Positions 17,845 to 24,577 of a stretch of 64,000 bases of DNA are shown here, one piece after another. How positions within the stretch are numbered: position 1 is the first letter of the stretch; each line of letters begins with the position of its first letter. The position numbers and the translations under genes were made by a program. The DNA comes from Cumulibacter soli (GTDB lineage: Bacteria; Actinomycetota; Actinomycetes; Mycobacteriales; Antricoccaceae). Below the pieces are notes generated by a model. That model searched no databases. It saw only the letters and a list, made by a program, of their open reading frames with translations, and was not told the DNA's origin. The stretch lies in the NCBI RefSeq assembly GCF_004382795.1, contig NZ_SMSG01000006.1, positions 62,001-126,000 on the forward strand, read 5' to 3'.

Positions 17845-18017
17845 GGTTGTCTTGCCACGGCGGCTTGAGTTGCGACGGCGCGGTTGAGTCGCCACGGCGG
17901 AATTTTTGTTCCACAGCGGGGTTGTCTTGCCAGAGCGGGGTTATAAGCCCGCTCTGGCAAGACAACCCCGCTTTCGTTGTAGCAATCCCGCTTTGGCGCA
18001 GCACCCCCCGCTTGGCT
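17836..18017. repeat. Array of degenerate 19-bp repeats that inverts in its middle
   Basis: From 17838, six units of 18-19 bp share the core RGCGG and mostly end TTGCC/TCGCC; the first and fifth contain AGCGGGGTTGTCTTGCC exactly. After 17948 the same unit appears on the other strand three to four times with period 19-20 (CCCGCT at 17948, 17967, 17987, 18007). The units differ strongly in their second half. Several units can pair with inverted ones, the best pair giving the 25-bp hairpin listed separately. No reading frame crosses it. It fills the gap between glnA1 and the convergent VOC gene. Confidence 0.75.
17915..17972. terminator. 25-bp perfect hairpin inside the repeat array
   Basis: Arms 17915-17939 and 17948-17972 are perfect complements for 25 bp around the loop GTTATAAG. 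It lies about 100 nt after the glnA1 stop and between convergent genes, so it can stop transcription from either side. It is much longer than needed for a terminator, which fits an origin by inverted duplication of repeat units. Confidence 0.75.
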
Positions 18018-18068
18018 GAGAGGAATCCACCCGCGTAGCGAGGGTGTCTCAGGCGCGGGGCGGCCGGT

Positions 18069-18467
18069 TCAGTCGGCGTCGTAATGGCAGACCGCTTCCA
18101 GCATGAACCCGAACGGGTCGAGCCAGAAGGCGGCGAAGTACGGCGGCGGATATTGCTCGAACTCCTGCGGGTCATGAACGACGGTCCCGCCCCGTTCCAG
18201 GACGTGCTGGTGGACTGCGTGCACCGAGGATCGCGTCCTGACCATGAACGCTAGGTGCTGTAAACCGGTCGCCTCCTTCGAGTAGTCCGACGGCTCCGCA
18301 GATGGATAGAGGAAGACGAAGGTGCCAGGCTTCCCACCTGCAGGCCGATAGGCAACTTCATCATCGGCAACCAGGAAGGTCGTGAACCCGAGGAGCGGCA
18401 TCAGGTCGTCGTAGTAAGCCTTGGCCGCAGCCAAGTCCGACACGTTGATTCCGAGATGACCAAGCAT
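18069..18467 (-). CDS. VOC (glyoxalase/bleomycin-resistance) superfamily protein
   Basis: A 132-residue vicinal-oxygen-chelate protein with two beta-alpha-beta-beta-beta modules. The first begins MLGHLGINVSDLAAAKAYYDDL with a likely metal-binding His4; the second begins TGLQHLAFMVRTRSSVHA (His near 71) and ends FAAFWLDPFGFMLEAVCH with the C-terminal Glu ligand. The substrate cannot be deduced; such proteins include lyases, dioxygenases and resistance proteins. It is flanked by 23-bp direct repeats. GGGGAA precedes the ATG. Confidence 0.88.
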   Translation of the reverse strand: MLGHLGINVSDLAAAKAYYDDLMPLLGFTTFLVADDEVAYRPAGGKPGTFVFLYPSAEPSDYSKEATGLQHLAFMVRTRSSVHAVHQHVLERGGTVVHDPQEFEQYPPPYFAAFWLDPFGFMLEAVCHYDAD

Positions 18468-18544
18468 TTCCCCAGTCTCGCACCTCGCACAACGATCGAC
18501 TCCGCGTCTGGCGGATGATGCACGGCTTGCGCGCCGTCGTCACC

Positions 18545-18567
18545 GGCTGGTCGCCTCCGCAAAGCGG
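18545..18567 (+). repeat. 23-bp direct repeat, copy B
   Basis: GGCT(G)GTCGCCTCCGCAAAGCGG differs at one position from copy A at 17822-17844. It lies between the VOC start and the end of the regulator gene. After the shared AAAGCGG the sequence diverges (CGCGTACG), so the 19-bp array is not repeated here. Confidence 0.75.
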
Positions 18568-18612
18568 CGCGTACGCCGTCCTGGGAGTACTTCGACAGCG
18601 GCATGCGCGATG

Positions 18613-20352
18613 TCAGACCGACAGTTCGTCGTCATCGATGCGCAGCAAGCGTAGTTTGCGATACAGGGTTGTACGACCGATGCCGAGGATCCGTGCTGCC
18701 TCGGCGCGATTACCCTGCGATTCACGCAGGGCGGCGACGATCACCTTCCGCTCGGCATACTCGATCGGCGACAACCGGCGCCCCGTTGGCTCGTCGTCGT
18801 CCGGGATGTCGCTGGCGCGTACGACCTCCCCCGGGTGCCGTACGACGAGGTCGTGAATCACCTGCCGCAGTTCTCGGATATTCGACGGCCAGGAGCGTTG
18901 CGCCAACGCTTGCATAGCGGCCGCGGATAGTTTGCACCGCTGCTCTGGCGCGTATTGCGCTAGGAAGTGATGCGCGAGCACTGGTACGACCGAACGCATC
19001 TGAGACAGTTCCGGTAACCGCACGAGGCTCGCGGCCGACCGCACGAGCGCGAGCAACTCGTCCGATGCCCGCTCCGGGTCAAACGTGAGAACTACGCGCG
19101 CGGGCCCGCCGGCTGAATCATCTGCGGCCTCCAGCAGTGCACCTAACCGGGGAAGTTCAGGCGCGCCCAAGCCGTCAACATTGCGCAACAACAGCTGCCG
19201 ACCGGCCACGACAGCGGCGAATGCTACCTCCGACCAGGGCGCCGCCCGCGGCCCGTGCGACACAGCAATGTCCAACTCGTCGAACCCTGCGTTGCCAAGT
19301 ACGCGACGTGCCACGTAAGCCCGACCCACTCCGGGCGCGCCCGCGAGCGCCACTACCGCACTGGCGCGCACCACCGCACGCAGCTCGGCGTGCACGCTCG
19401 CCAGCGAATGCCACGACGAGCGTAGACCTCGCTGCGACGGCCGCGGACGCGCCGGCGCGAAGGACACCTCGAACGCGACGTCCTCGTCGCTGACGTGTAC
19501 CCGCTGAGCGCGGACGTCGACCTCTCCCTCAAGTAACTCCAAGCGCATCAGCGCCAGGTGCTCCACTCGCTCACGAACCAATCGATCCCAGATCACGGCA
19601 TGATTTGCCGGGCTGACATACGACAGTCCGGCGGTATTTGCCAGCACGGTGTTCGGCGTGAGCAGCGCGACAGCCGCATTCCCGCGACTCGTCGCCCGCG
19701 CGAATGCTGACGCGATATCCATCAGGCCTCGAGATCGTCCGTCCATCAGGCGCTGTTCGATGTCCCGCGCTGCAGTATGCGCCAGAGTGAGCATCAGCGG
19801 GTTAGCAATTGCCGCGGTGCACGTCAGCGACACCGATCCGCGTACCCGCCTCGTGCTGGGGTCAAAGATCGGCACGCCCGCACAAGCGACTTCCTCAAGC
19901 GCCTCGATGAAATGCTCCGCACCGCGCACAAAGATCGGTGCGCGCTCCTCAACGACCGAGCCGAGTCCGTTCGTGCCCACTGTGCGTTCAGCGAAATCTG
20001 AACCCACGAGTACGCCGAGCCGGTCGAGGTAACTGCGTTGCGGCGCATTGAAGATGTAGCGATCAATGATCACCCCGTCGACGTCGCTGAGCACGACACC
20101 AACACACATGTCGGCGACATCGCGAGCAAGTCGGTTCAGTACCGGGCGCGCCGCGCGAATAAGTTCGTCATCCAGTTCGGCGTCCGCTGGCTCGGCTAAA
20201 TCGGCCCGCCCTGGAGACACGCCCAACGAAATTGATCGGCGCCAACTGCGTTCGATCGGGTCCGGCACTGCCCCGGTACGTGGACCGCGCGAGAGCAGGC
20301 CCGCGCTCGCCAGGTCAACCTTGACTGCGCGCAGTACGTCTCGCTCTGCCAT
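18613..20352 (-). CDS. AcoR/MimR-type transcriptional regulator: GAF, degenerate AAA+, Fis-type HTH
   Basis: A 579-residue regulator. The N-terminal half has the AcoR-like sensor with SDVDGVIIDRY and GTNGLGSVVEE (GAF-type). The middle (about 340-500) is a reduced AAA+ domain: Walker A is GAPGVGRAYVARR (Arg in place of Lys), the Walker B region reads LLLRNVDGLG, and the sigma-54 contact motif GAFTGA is missing. The conserved WPSNIRELRQVI and a Fis-type HTH (NRAEAARILGIGRTTLYRKL) end the protein. Such proteins in actinobacteria, which usually lack sigma-54, activate monooxygenase operons. ATG at 20352 with GGGAG 8 nt upstream; the open frame extends further without motifs. Divergent from the esterase-BVMO operon. 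Confidence 0.85.
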   Translation of the reverse strand: MAERDVLRAVKVDLASAGLLSRGPRTGAVPDPIERSWRRSISLGVSPGRADLAEPADAELDDELIRAARPVLNRLARDVADMCVGVVLSDVDGVIIDRYIFNAPQRSYLDRLGVLVGSDFAERTVGTNGLGSVVEERAPIFVRGAEHFIEALEEVACAGVPIFDPSTRRVRGSVSLTCTAAIANPLMLTLAHTAARDIEQRLMDGRSRGLMDIASAFARATSRGNAAVALLTPNTVLANTAGLSYVSPANHAVIWDRLVRERVEHLALMRLELLEGEVDVRAQRVHVSDEDVAFEVSFAPARPRPSQRGLRSSWHSLASVHAELRAVVRASAVVALAGAPGVGRAYVARRVLGNAGFDELDIAVSHGPRAAPWSEVAFAAVVAGRQLLLRNVDGLGAPELPRLGALLEAADDSAGGPARVVLTFDPERASDELLALVRSAASLVRLPELSQMRSVVPVLAHHFLAQYAPEQRCKLSAAAMQALAQRSWPSNIRELRQVIHDLVVRHPGEVVRASDIPDDDEPTGRRLSPIEYAERKVIVAALRESQGNRAEAARILGIGRTTLYRKLRLLRIDDDELSV

Positions 20353-20416
20353 GCCCATCACTCCCACGTCGAAACCTTCGGCGTGCATACAAGGTGCTCT
20401 ACGTGAACCCCGTTGG

Positions 20417-20437
20417 GGTGTTCCAGATCGGAACACC
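20417..20437. promoter_or_regulatory. Palindromic operator between the regulator and the esterase-BVMO operon
   Basis: GGTGTTCC-agatc-GGAACACC has perfect 8-bp arms and a 5-bp spacer. It lies 64 bp from the regulator start and 79 bp from the esterase start, in the only gap between the divergent units. It is the obvious candidate for the binding site of the Fis-type regulator, by position and symmetry. Confidence 0.6.
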
Positions 20438-20516
20438 TCAGCGCTCACACCAGCGCACATAGTGATGAATACCACCGTAGATCGCCGCACGGCGAATTTC
20501 CACAAGGAGCACGGAG

Positions 20517-21428
20517 ATGGCACACCGAGACGAACCCGACTGTTTACGTCAGCTGTACCTGGACTGGACCGAACGGATGGCAGCCAATCCTCAGATGTCG
20601 ATCGCCGATATGCGCGCACTGTTCGACGAATGGCACCAAGCGAGCGGCGAACCAACGGACGTCACCTACGAAGATGGGGAGGTAGGCGGCGTATCCGGTA
20701 TTTGGTGCAAGCCGCTGGGTGCTGACGAGTCCTCGGTCGTGCTCTACACCCATGGCGGCGGATTCGCTGTCGGCTCCGCAGCCAGTCACCGTAAGCTCGC
20801 CGCGCACCTGGCCAAGGCGCTGGGTACACAGGCTTTCGTACTCGACTACCGCCGCTCCCCCGAACACCCGTTCCCGGCGCAGATCGAGGACGCCACGGCC
20901 GTCTACCGCGCACTGCTCGCCGACGGGTATGCCGCCAGCAACATAGTCACCGCCGGTGATTCCGCCGGCGGAAACCTGGCCATCGCGAGCGTGCTGCAAC
21001 TGCGCGCAGATGGCACCGAACTGCCAGGCGCGATCATAGGCTTCTCGCCGTGGCTCGATATGGAACACACACGCCCGACTCTTCAGACCAACGCCGCGAC
21101 CGATGGCCTGGTCCAGAAGGCGGTTCTGGAGGGCATGTCGGGCATGTTCCTCGGTGAGGACGCCGATACGAAACGCGCCAACCCGCTGGCCAACCCGTTG
21201 TACGCCGATCTCTCCGGCATGCCGCGGATGTACCTGAATTCAGGCACGCACGAGACCTTGCAGGACAACGCCGAAGGGCTCGCTGCGAACGCCGAGCGGG
21301 ACGGTGTCGACGTCACGTTGCACGTCGTCGACGGGCAGCAGCACGTATTCCCATTCATGGCCGGCCGAGCGAAGGTCGCCGACGACGAGATGGCGGCCGT
21401 CGCCGCTTGGTACACGGGAGGTAAGTAG
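20517..21428 (+). CDS. Alpha/beta hydrolase, hormone-sensitive-lipase type esterase
   Basis: A 303-residue esterase of the HSL family. The oxyanion hole motif is HGGG (His79) in YTHGGGFAVGS and the nucleophile is Ser149 in GDSAGGN; catalytic Asp and His follow in the C-terminal part (His in DGQQHVFPF). No signal peptide, so cytoplasmic. It lies 2 nt upstream of the Baeyer-Villiger monooxygenase, which produces esters or lactones from ketones; this enzyme would hydrolyse them. AAGGAG lies 7 nt before the ATG. An equivalent pair is known for acetone and cyclic ketone breakdown in Gordonia and Rhodococcus. Confidence 0.92.
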   Translation: MAHRDEPDCLRQLYLDWTERMAANPQMSIADMRALFDEWHQASGEPTDVTYEDGEVGGVSGIWCKPLGADESSVVLYTHGGGFAVGSAASHRKLAAHLAKALGTQAFVLDYRRSPEHPFPAQIEDATAVYRALLADGYAASNIVTAGDSAGGNLAIASVLQLRADGTELPGAIIGFSPWLDMEHTRPTLQTNAATDGLVQKAVLEGMSGMFLGEDADTKRANPLANPLYADLSGMPRMYLNSGTHETLQDNAEGLAANAERDGVDVTLHVVDGQQHVFPFMAGRAKVADDEMAAVAAWYTGGK

Positions 21429-21430
21429 CA

Positions 21431-23029
21431 ATGGGGAACACCATCGAACGCCGCGACGCGGTCGTCGTAGGCGCAGGATTCGGCGGGCTATATAGCCTCA
21501 AGCGGCTTCGCGACGACGTTGGAATCAACACCGTCCTTCTGGAGAAGGGGTCGGGCGTCGGCGGAACTTGGTTCTGGAATCGCTATCCCGGCGCAATGTC
21601 CGACACCGAGAGTTTCGTCTACCGCTACTCCTTCGATCGCGAGTTGCTACAGGAAGCCGAATACAAGAACACCTACCTGCTACAGCCCCAGGTATTGGAG
21701 TACTTGCAGCAGGTGGTTGAGCGTTACGACCTCGCCAAGGACATTCGGCTGTCAACGGAGATGACGGCAGCGACCTTCGATGAGGACGCTGCCGAGTGGG
21801 TTATCGAGACCGACACCGGCACGACGTACCGCGCGAAGTTCCTGATCACCGGACTCGGATTACTCTCGGCGACGAATTGGCCCGACATCACCGGACTCGA
21901 CGACTTCGCTGGCGAGCGTTACCACACCGGCTCGTTCCCGAACGACGTCACGTTCGAGGGCAAGCGGGTCGGAGTCATCGGGACGGGTTCGACCGGTGTC
22001 CAGGTGATTACCGCTATCGCCTCGAAGGTTGGCCACTTGAGTGTGTTCCAGCGTTCAGCGCAGTACAGCGTGCCCAGCGGTTTCAAGCCCGTGGACGAGC
22101 AGTACCTCAGCGACGTTCGCGCGCGATACGACGACATCTGGGACCAGGTGAAGAGCTCGGTCGTCGCGTTCGGTTTTCAGGAGAGCACGGTGCCGGCGAT
22201 GAGCGTGTCCGCTGAGGAACGTCAGCGGGTGTTCCAGGAGAACTGGGATAAGGGCAACGGCTTCCGATTCATGTTCGGAACCTTCAGCGATATCGCGACC
22301 GACCCCGATGCAAACAAAGCTGCGCAGGACTTTATCAAGGGCAAGATCGCCGAGATCGTTGAGGATCCCCAGACGGCGCAGAAACTGATGCCAACCGATA
22401 TCTATGCCAAGCGGCCCCTATGCGACTCCGGCTACTACCAGGTCTATAACCGCGACAACGTGGAACTCATCGACATCAAGGCAAACCCGATCGAGCGATT
22501 CACCGAAAGCGGCATCGTGACCGCGGACGGCGTGCAGCACGAGCTCGACATGGTCATCCTCGCGACCGGGTTCGATGCGGTCGATGGAAACTACACCCGA
22601 CTTCGGATCAAAGGTAAGAACGATGTCTCACTTCGAGATCATTGGACGAGCGGACCCACCAGCTATCTCGGCGTCACGGTGACCGGGTTCCCGAATATGT
22701 TTATGATCCTCGGCCCGAATGGCCCGTTTACCAACCTACCGCCGTCGATCGAGACGCAGGTCGAGTTCATCACCGACACAATCGCTGACCTCGTCAAGAC
22801 TGGGAGGGAACAGATCGAGCCCACCGCCGACGCGGAGGAGCAATGGACATCGACCTGCCGGGAGATCGCAGATATGACGCTGTTTCCGAAAGCAGAGTCA
22901 TGGATCTTCGGCGCCAACATTCCCGGCAAGCCCAACACGGTCATGTTCTATATGGCGGGGCTCGGCGCCTACCGAGGGGTGCTTTCGGACGTCCGCGAAC
23001 GTGACTACGAAGGATTCGCACTGACTTGA
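21431..23029 (+). CDS. Type I Baeyer-Villiger monooxygenase, cyclohexanone-monooxygenase-like
   Basis: A 532-residue FAD/NADPH flavoprotein inserting oxygen next to a ketone carbonyl. FAD site GAGFGG (about 14-19), GGTWFWNRYPGAMSDTES, the second dinucleotide site GTGSTG after GKRVGVI, and LATGFDAVDGNYTR plus GPTSYLGV and LGPNGPFTNLPPSIETQ are all typical of cyclohexanone monooxygenases. The Baeyer-Villiger fingerprint FxGxxxHxxxW(P/D) is FAGERYHTGSFP at 159-170, so the Trp is replaced by Phe169. It is cotranscribed with the esterase upstream (2-nt gap). Confidence 0.93.
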   Translation: MGNTIERRDAVVVGAGFGGLYSLKRLRDDVGINTVLLEKGSGVGGTWFWNRYPGAMSDTESFVYRYSFDRELLQEAEYKNTYLLQPQVLEYLQQVVERYDLAKDIRLSTEMTAATFDEDAAEWVIETDTGTTYRAKFLITGLGLLSATNWPDITGLDDFAGERYHTGSFPNDVTFEGKRVGVIGTGSTGVQVITAIASKVGHLSVFQRSAQYSVPSGFKPVDEQYLSDVRARYDDIWDQVKSSVVAFGFQESTVPAMSVSAEERQRVFQENWDKGNGFRFMFGTFSDIATDPDANKAAQDFIKGKIAEIVEDPQTAQKLMPTDIYAKRPLCDSGYYQVYNRDNVELIDIKANPIERFTESGIVTADGVQHELDMVILATGFDAVDGNYTRLRIKGKNDVSLRDHWTSGPTSYLGVTVTGFPNMFMILGPNGPFTNLPPSIETQVEFITDTIADLVKTGREQIEPTADAEEQWTSTCREIADMTLFPKAESWIFGANIPGKPNTVMFYMAGLGAYRGVLSDVRERDYEGFALT

Positions 23030-23077
23030 TCGGGTGTTGCATAGATCTCATGTGACCTGACGTACAGTCTCCGTTGT

Positions 23078-23105
23078 GTGGCCGGCCGTCTGATCGGCCG
23101 GCCAC
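23078..23105. promoter_or_regulatory. 11-bp hairpin in the leader of the binding lipoprotein gene
   Basis: Perfect arms GTGGCCGGCCG and CGGCCGGCCAC enclose TCTGAT. It lies 49 nt after the monooxygenase stop and 28 nt before the next ATG. It could end the esterase-monooxygenase transcript or be a structured 5' leader. A TACAGT element (-10-like) at about 23064 would place it inside the new transcript. There is no T-run. Confidence 0.5.
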
Positions 23106-23133
23106 GCAGGAACCCTCGACATACGGAGACGCG

Positions 23134-24396
23134 ATGAAACCCACGTCCACTGCCTGCCTCGGCCTCGGCCTCGCTACCGCTCTCGTACTCACCGGATGTT
23201 CGACGAAGGCGAGCGATTCTTCAGCAGACGGCGAAGACGGCGCTTTAGCGACCGATTTCGGTGTGACCGACGACGAAATCACCCTCGGTGTACTCACCGA
23301 CACCTCGGGTGTGTTCAAGGCCGTCGGATTGAACCTGACGCAGGGAAACCAGTTGTGGGCCGACGAAGTCAACGCCGACGGCGGTATTTGCGGGCGACAG
23401 ATCGTCCTCGACGTGCAGGACCACGGATATAAACCTGATACCGCGGTTCCGTTGTACGAGCAAGCAAAGGAGTCGATCGCCGGTTACATCCAGTTGCTCG
23501 GCTCGCCCATCGTCGCCGCGCTCAAGGGCAAGGTGACCACGGATCAGGTGCTGTCGGTCATCGGCACCAACTCGTCGATTCTGCTGGACAACGATTACCT
23601 GATCATTCCAGGCAGCGGGTACGACCTGGAGATGATCAACGGTCTGGCCTGGGCCGCCGAGCAAGGTGAGCTGTCGGACGGCGACAAGATTGCGCACATC
23701 TACGCCGACTCCGAGTACGGCCAGAACGGCCTGATGGGCTCGAAGGCGTACGCCGCCGAACACGACATTGAGGTCGTGGAGGTGCCGGTCGGCGCTGCCG
23801 ACACCGATATGACCTCGACGATCACCAAGCTCAAGGGCCAGGGCATCTCCGTGATCGCGCTGTCGCTGGCACCGGCCGGCGCCGCTTCGGTCGCGCTCCA
23901 GAACGAGTCCCAGGGCCTGAATCTTCCGATGATCGGCAACAACCCGAACTTCGCGACGACGCTGCTCGCGGACGATGCCGTGGTCGAGGCGATGCAGGAC
24001 CTGCACATCGTGCAGGGATTCGAACCGTACGCCGGTGACAGCCCGAAGAGTGAAGAGTTGCGCACCAGCTTCGACGAGACGTTCCCTGATGAGGAGCCCG
24101 GCTACGGCGTTCCGCCGGGGTACCTCGCGGGGCTGATGTGGGGCGCGATCTTGGAGAAGGCCTGCGACAACGGCGATATGACTCGCCAAGGATTGGTCGA
24201 CGCTCGGCTATCGCTGGACGCCGTTGACGGCGCTGGACTCTCGGACACGATGGACCTGACCGACCCGGGCGTGCCGGCCGTGCGCTCCGGTTATGTGTTG
24301 CAGATCGACGCCGACGCGATTGGCGGCGAGTCGGTCGTCGAGGGACCGTACCTATCCACGGAGGCCGAGGAGTACAAGACGCCACACCAGGCATAG
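23134..24396 (+). CDS. Branched-chain-amino-acid-type ABC substrate-binding lipoprotein (orphan)
   Basis: A 420-residue type I periplasmic binding protein of the LivK family. The signal peptide ends with the lipobox LTGC (Cys24), so it should be a membrane-anchored lipoprotein. The mature part begins ITLGVLTDTSGVFKAVG, typical of the fold, with GIPVIALSLAPAGAA-like and GNNPNFATTLL segments. No permease or ATPase gene of this class is nearby, so the partner is elsewhere, or it binds a ligand for sensing. Next to a ketone-oxidation operon, a related carboxylic or aromatic ligand is possible. GGAG precedes the ATG. Confidence 0.88.
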   Translation: MKPTSTACLGLGLATALVLTGCSTKASDSSADGEDGALATDFGVTDDEITLGVLTDTSGVFKAVGLNLTQGNQLWADEVNADGGICGRQIVLDVQDHGYKPDTAVPLYEQAKESIAGYIQLLGSPIVAALKGKVTTDQVLSVIGTNSSILLDNDYLIIPGSGYDLEMINGLAWAAEQGELSDGDKIAHIYADSEYGQNGLMGSKAYAAEHDIEVVEVPVGAADTDMTSTITKLKGQGISVIALSLAPAGAASVALQNESQGLNLPMIGNNPNFATTLLADDAVVEAMQDLHIVQGFEPYAGDSPKSEELRTSFDETFPDEEPGYGVPPGYLAGLMWGAILEKACDNGDMTRQGLVDARLSLDAVDGAGLSDTMDLTDPGVPAVRSGYVLQIDADAIGGESVVEGPYLSTEAEEYKTPHQA

Positions 24397-24417
24397 CTAC
24401 CTTGCGAGGCCGCACCA

Positions 24418-24454
24418 CGAGCGGGGAGCACGCCGAGCGCGCGCTCCCCGCTCG
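24418..24454. terminator. Terminator hairpin after the binding lipoprotein gene
   Basis: Perfect 12-bp arms CGAGCGGGGAGC and GCTCCCCGCTCG with a 13-nt loop begin 22 nt after the stop codon. No T-run. Confidence 0.75.
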
Positions 24455-24577
24455 CTCGATTCTGGCCGATGCTAGATATGGCGAGGATGCAGCCGCACCG
24501 CCGGAATTCCGAGGAATGTGACATCCTGGGCATCGTCGCAGCCCTGATCGCGTCATCGACACCGCCGGAGATTCCAC

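Noticed and set aside
17836-18017. CRISPR array
   Set aside because: Units are 18-20 bp with no distinct spacers, the array reverses orientation halfway, and no cas gene is near.
20353-20655. Upstream extension of the regulator to 680 residues
   Set aside because: The extra residues are Arg/Ser-rich, cross the operator palindrome and the esterase start, and have no domain; GGGAG supports the start at 20352.
18613-24396. Integrated phage or transposon carrying the ketone island
   Set aside because: No integrase, transposase, tRNA target or matching end repeats were found; composition looks like the surroundings by eye.
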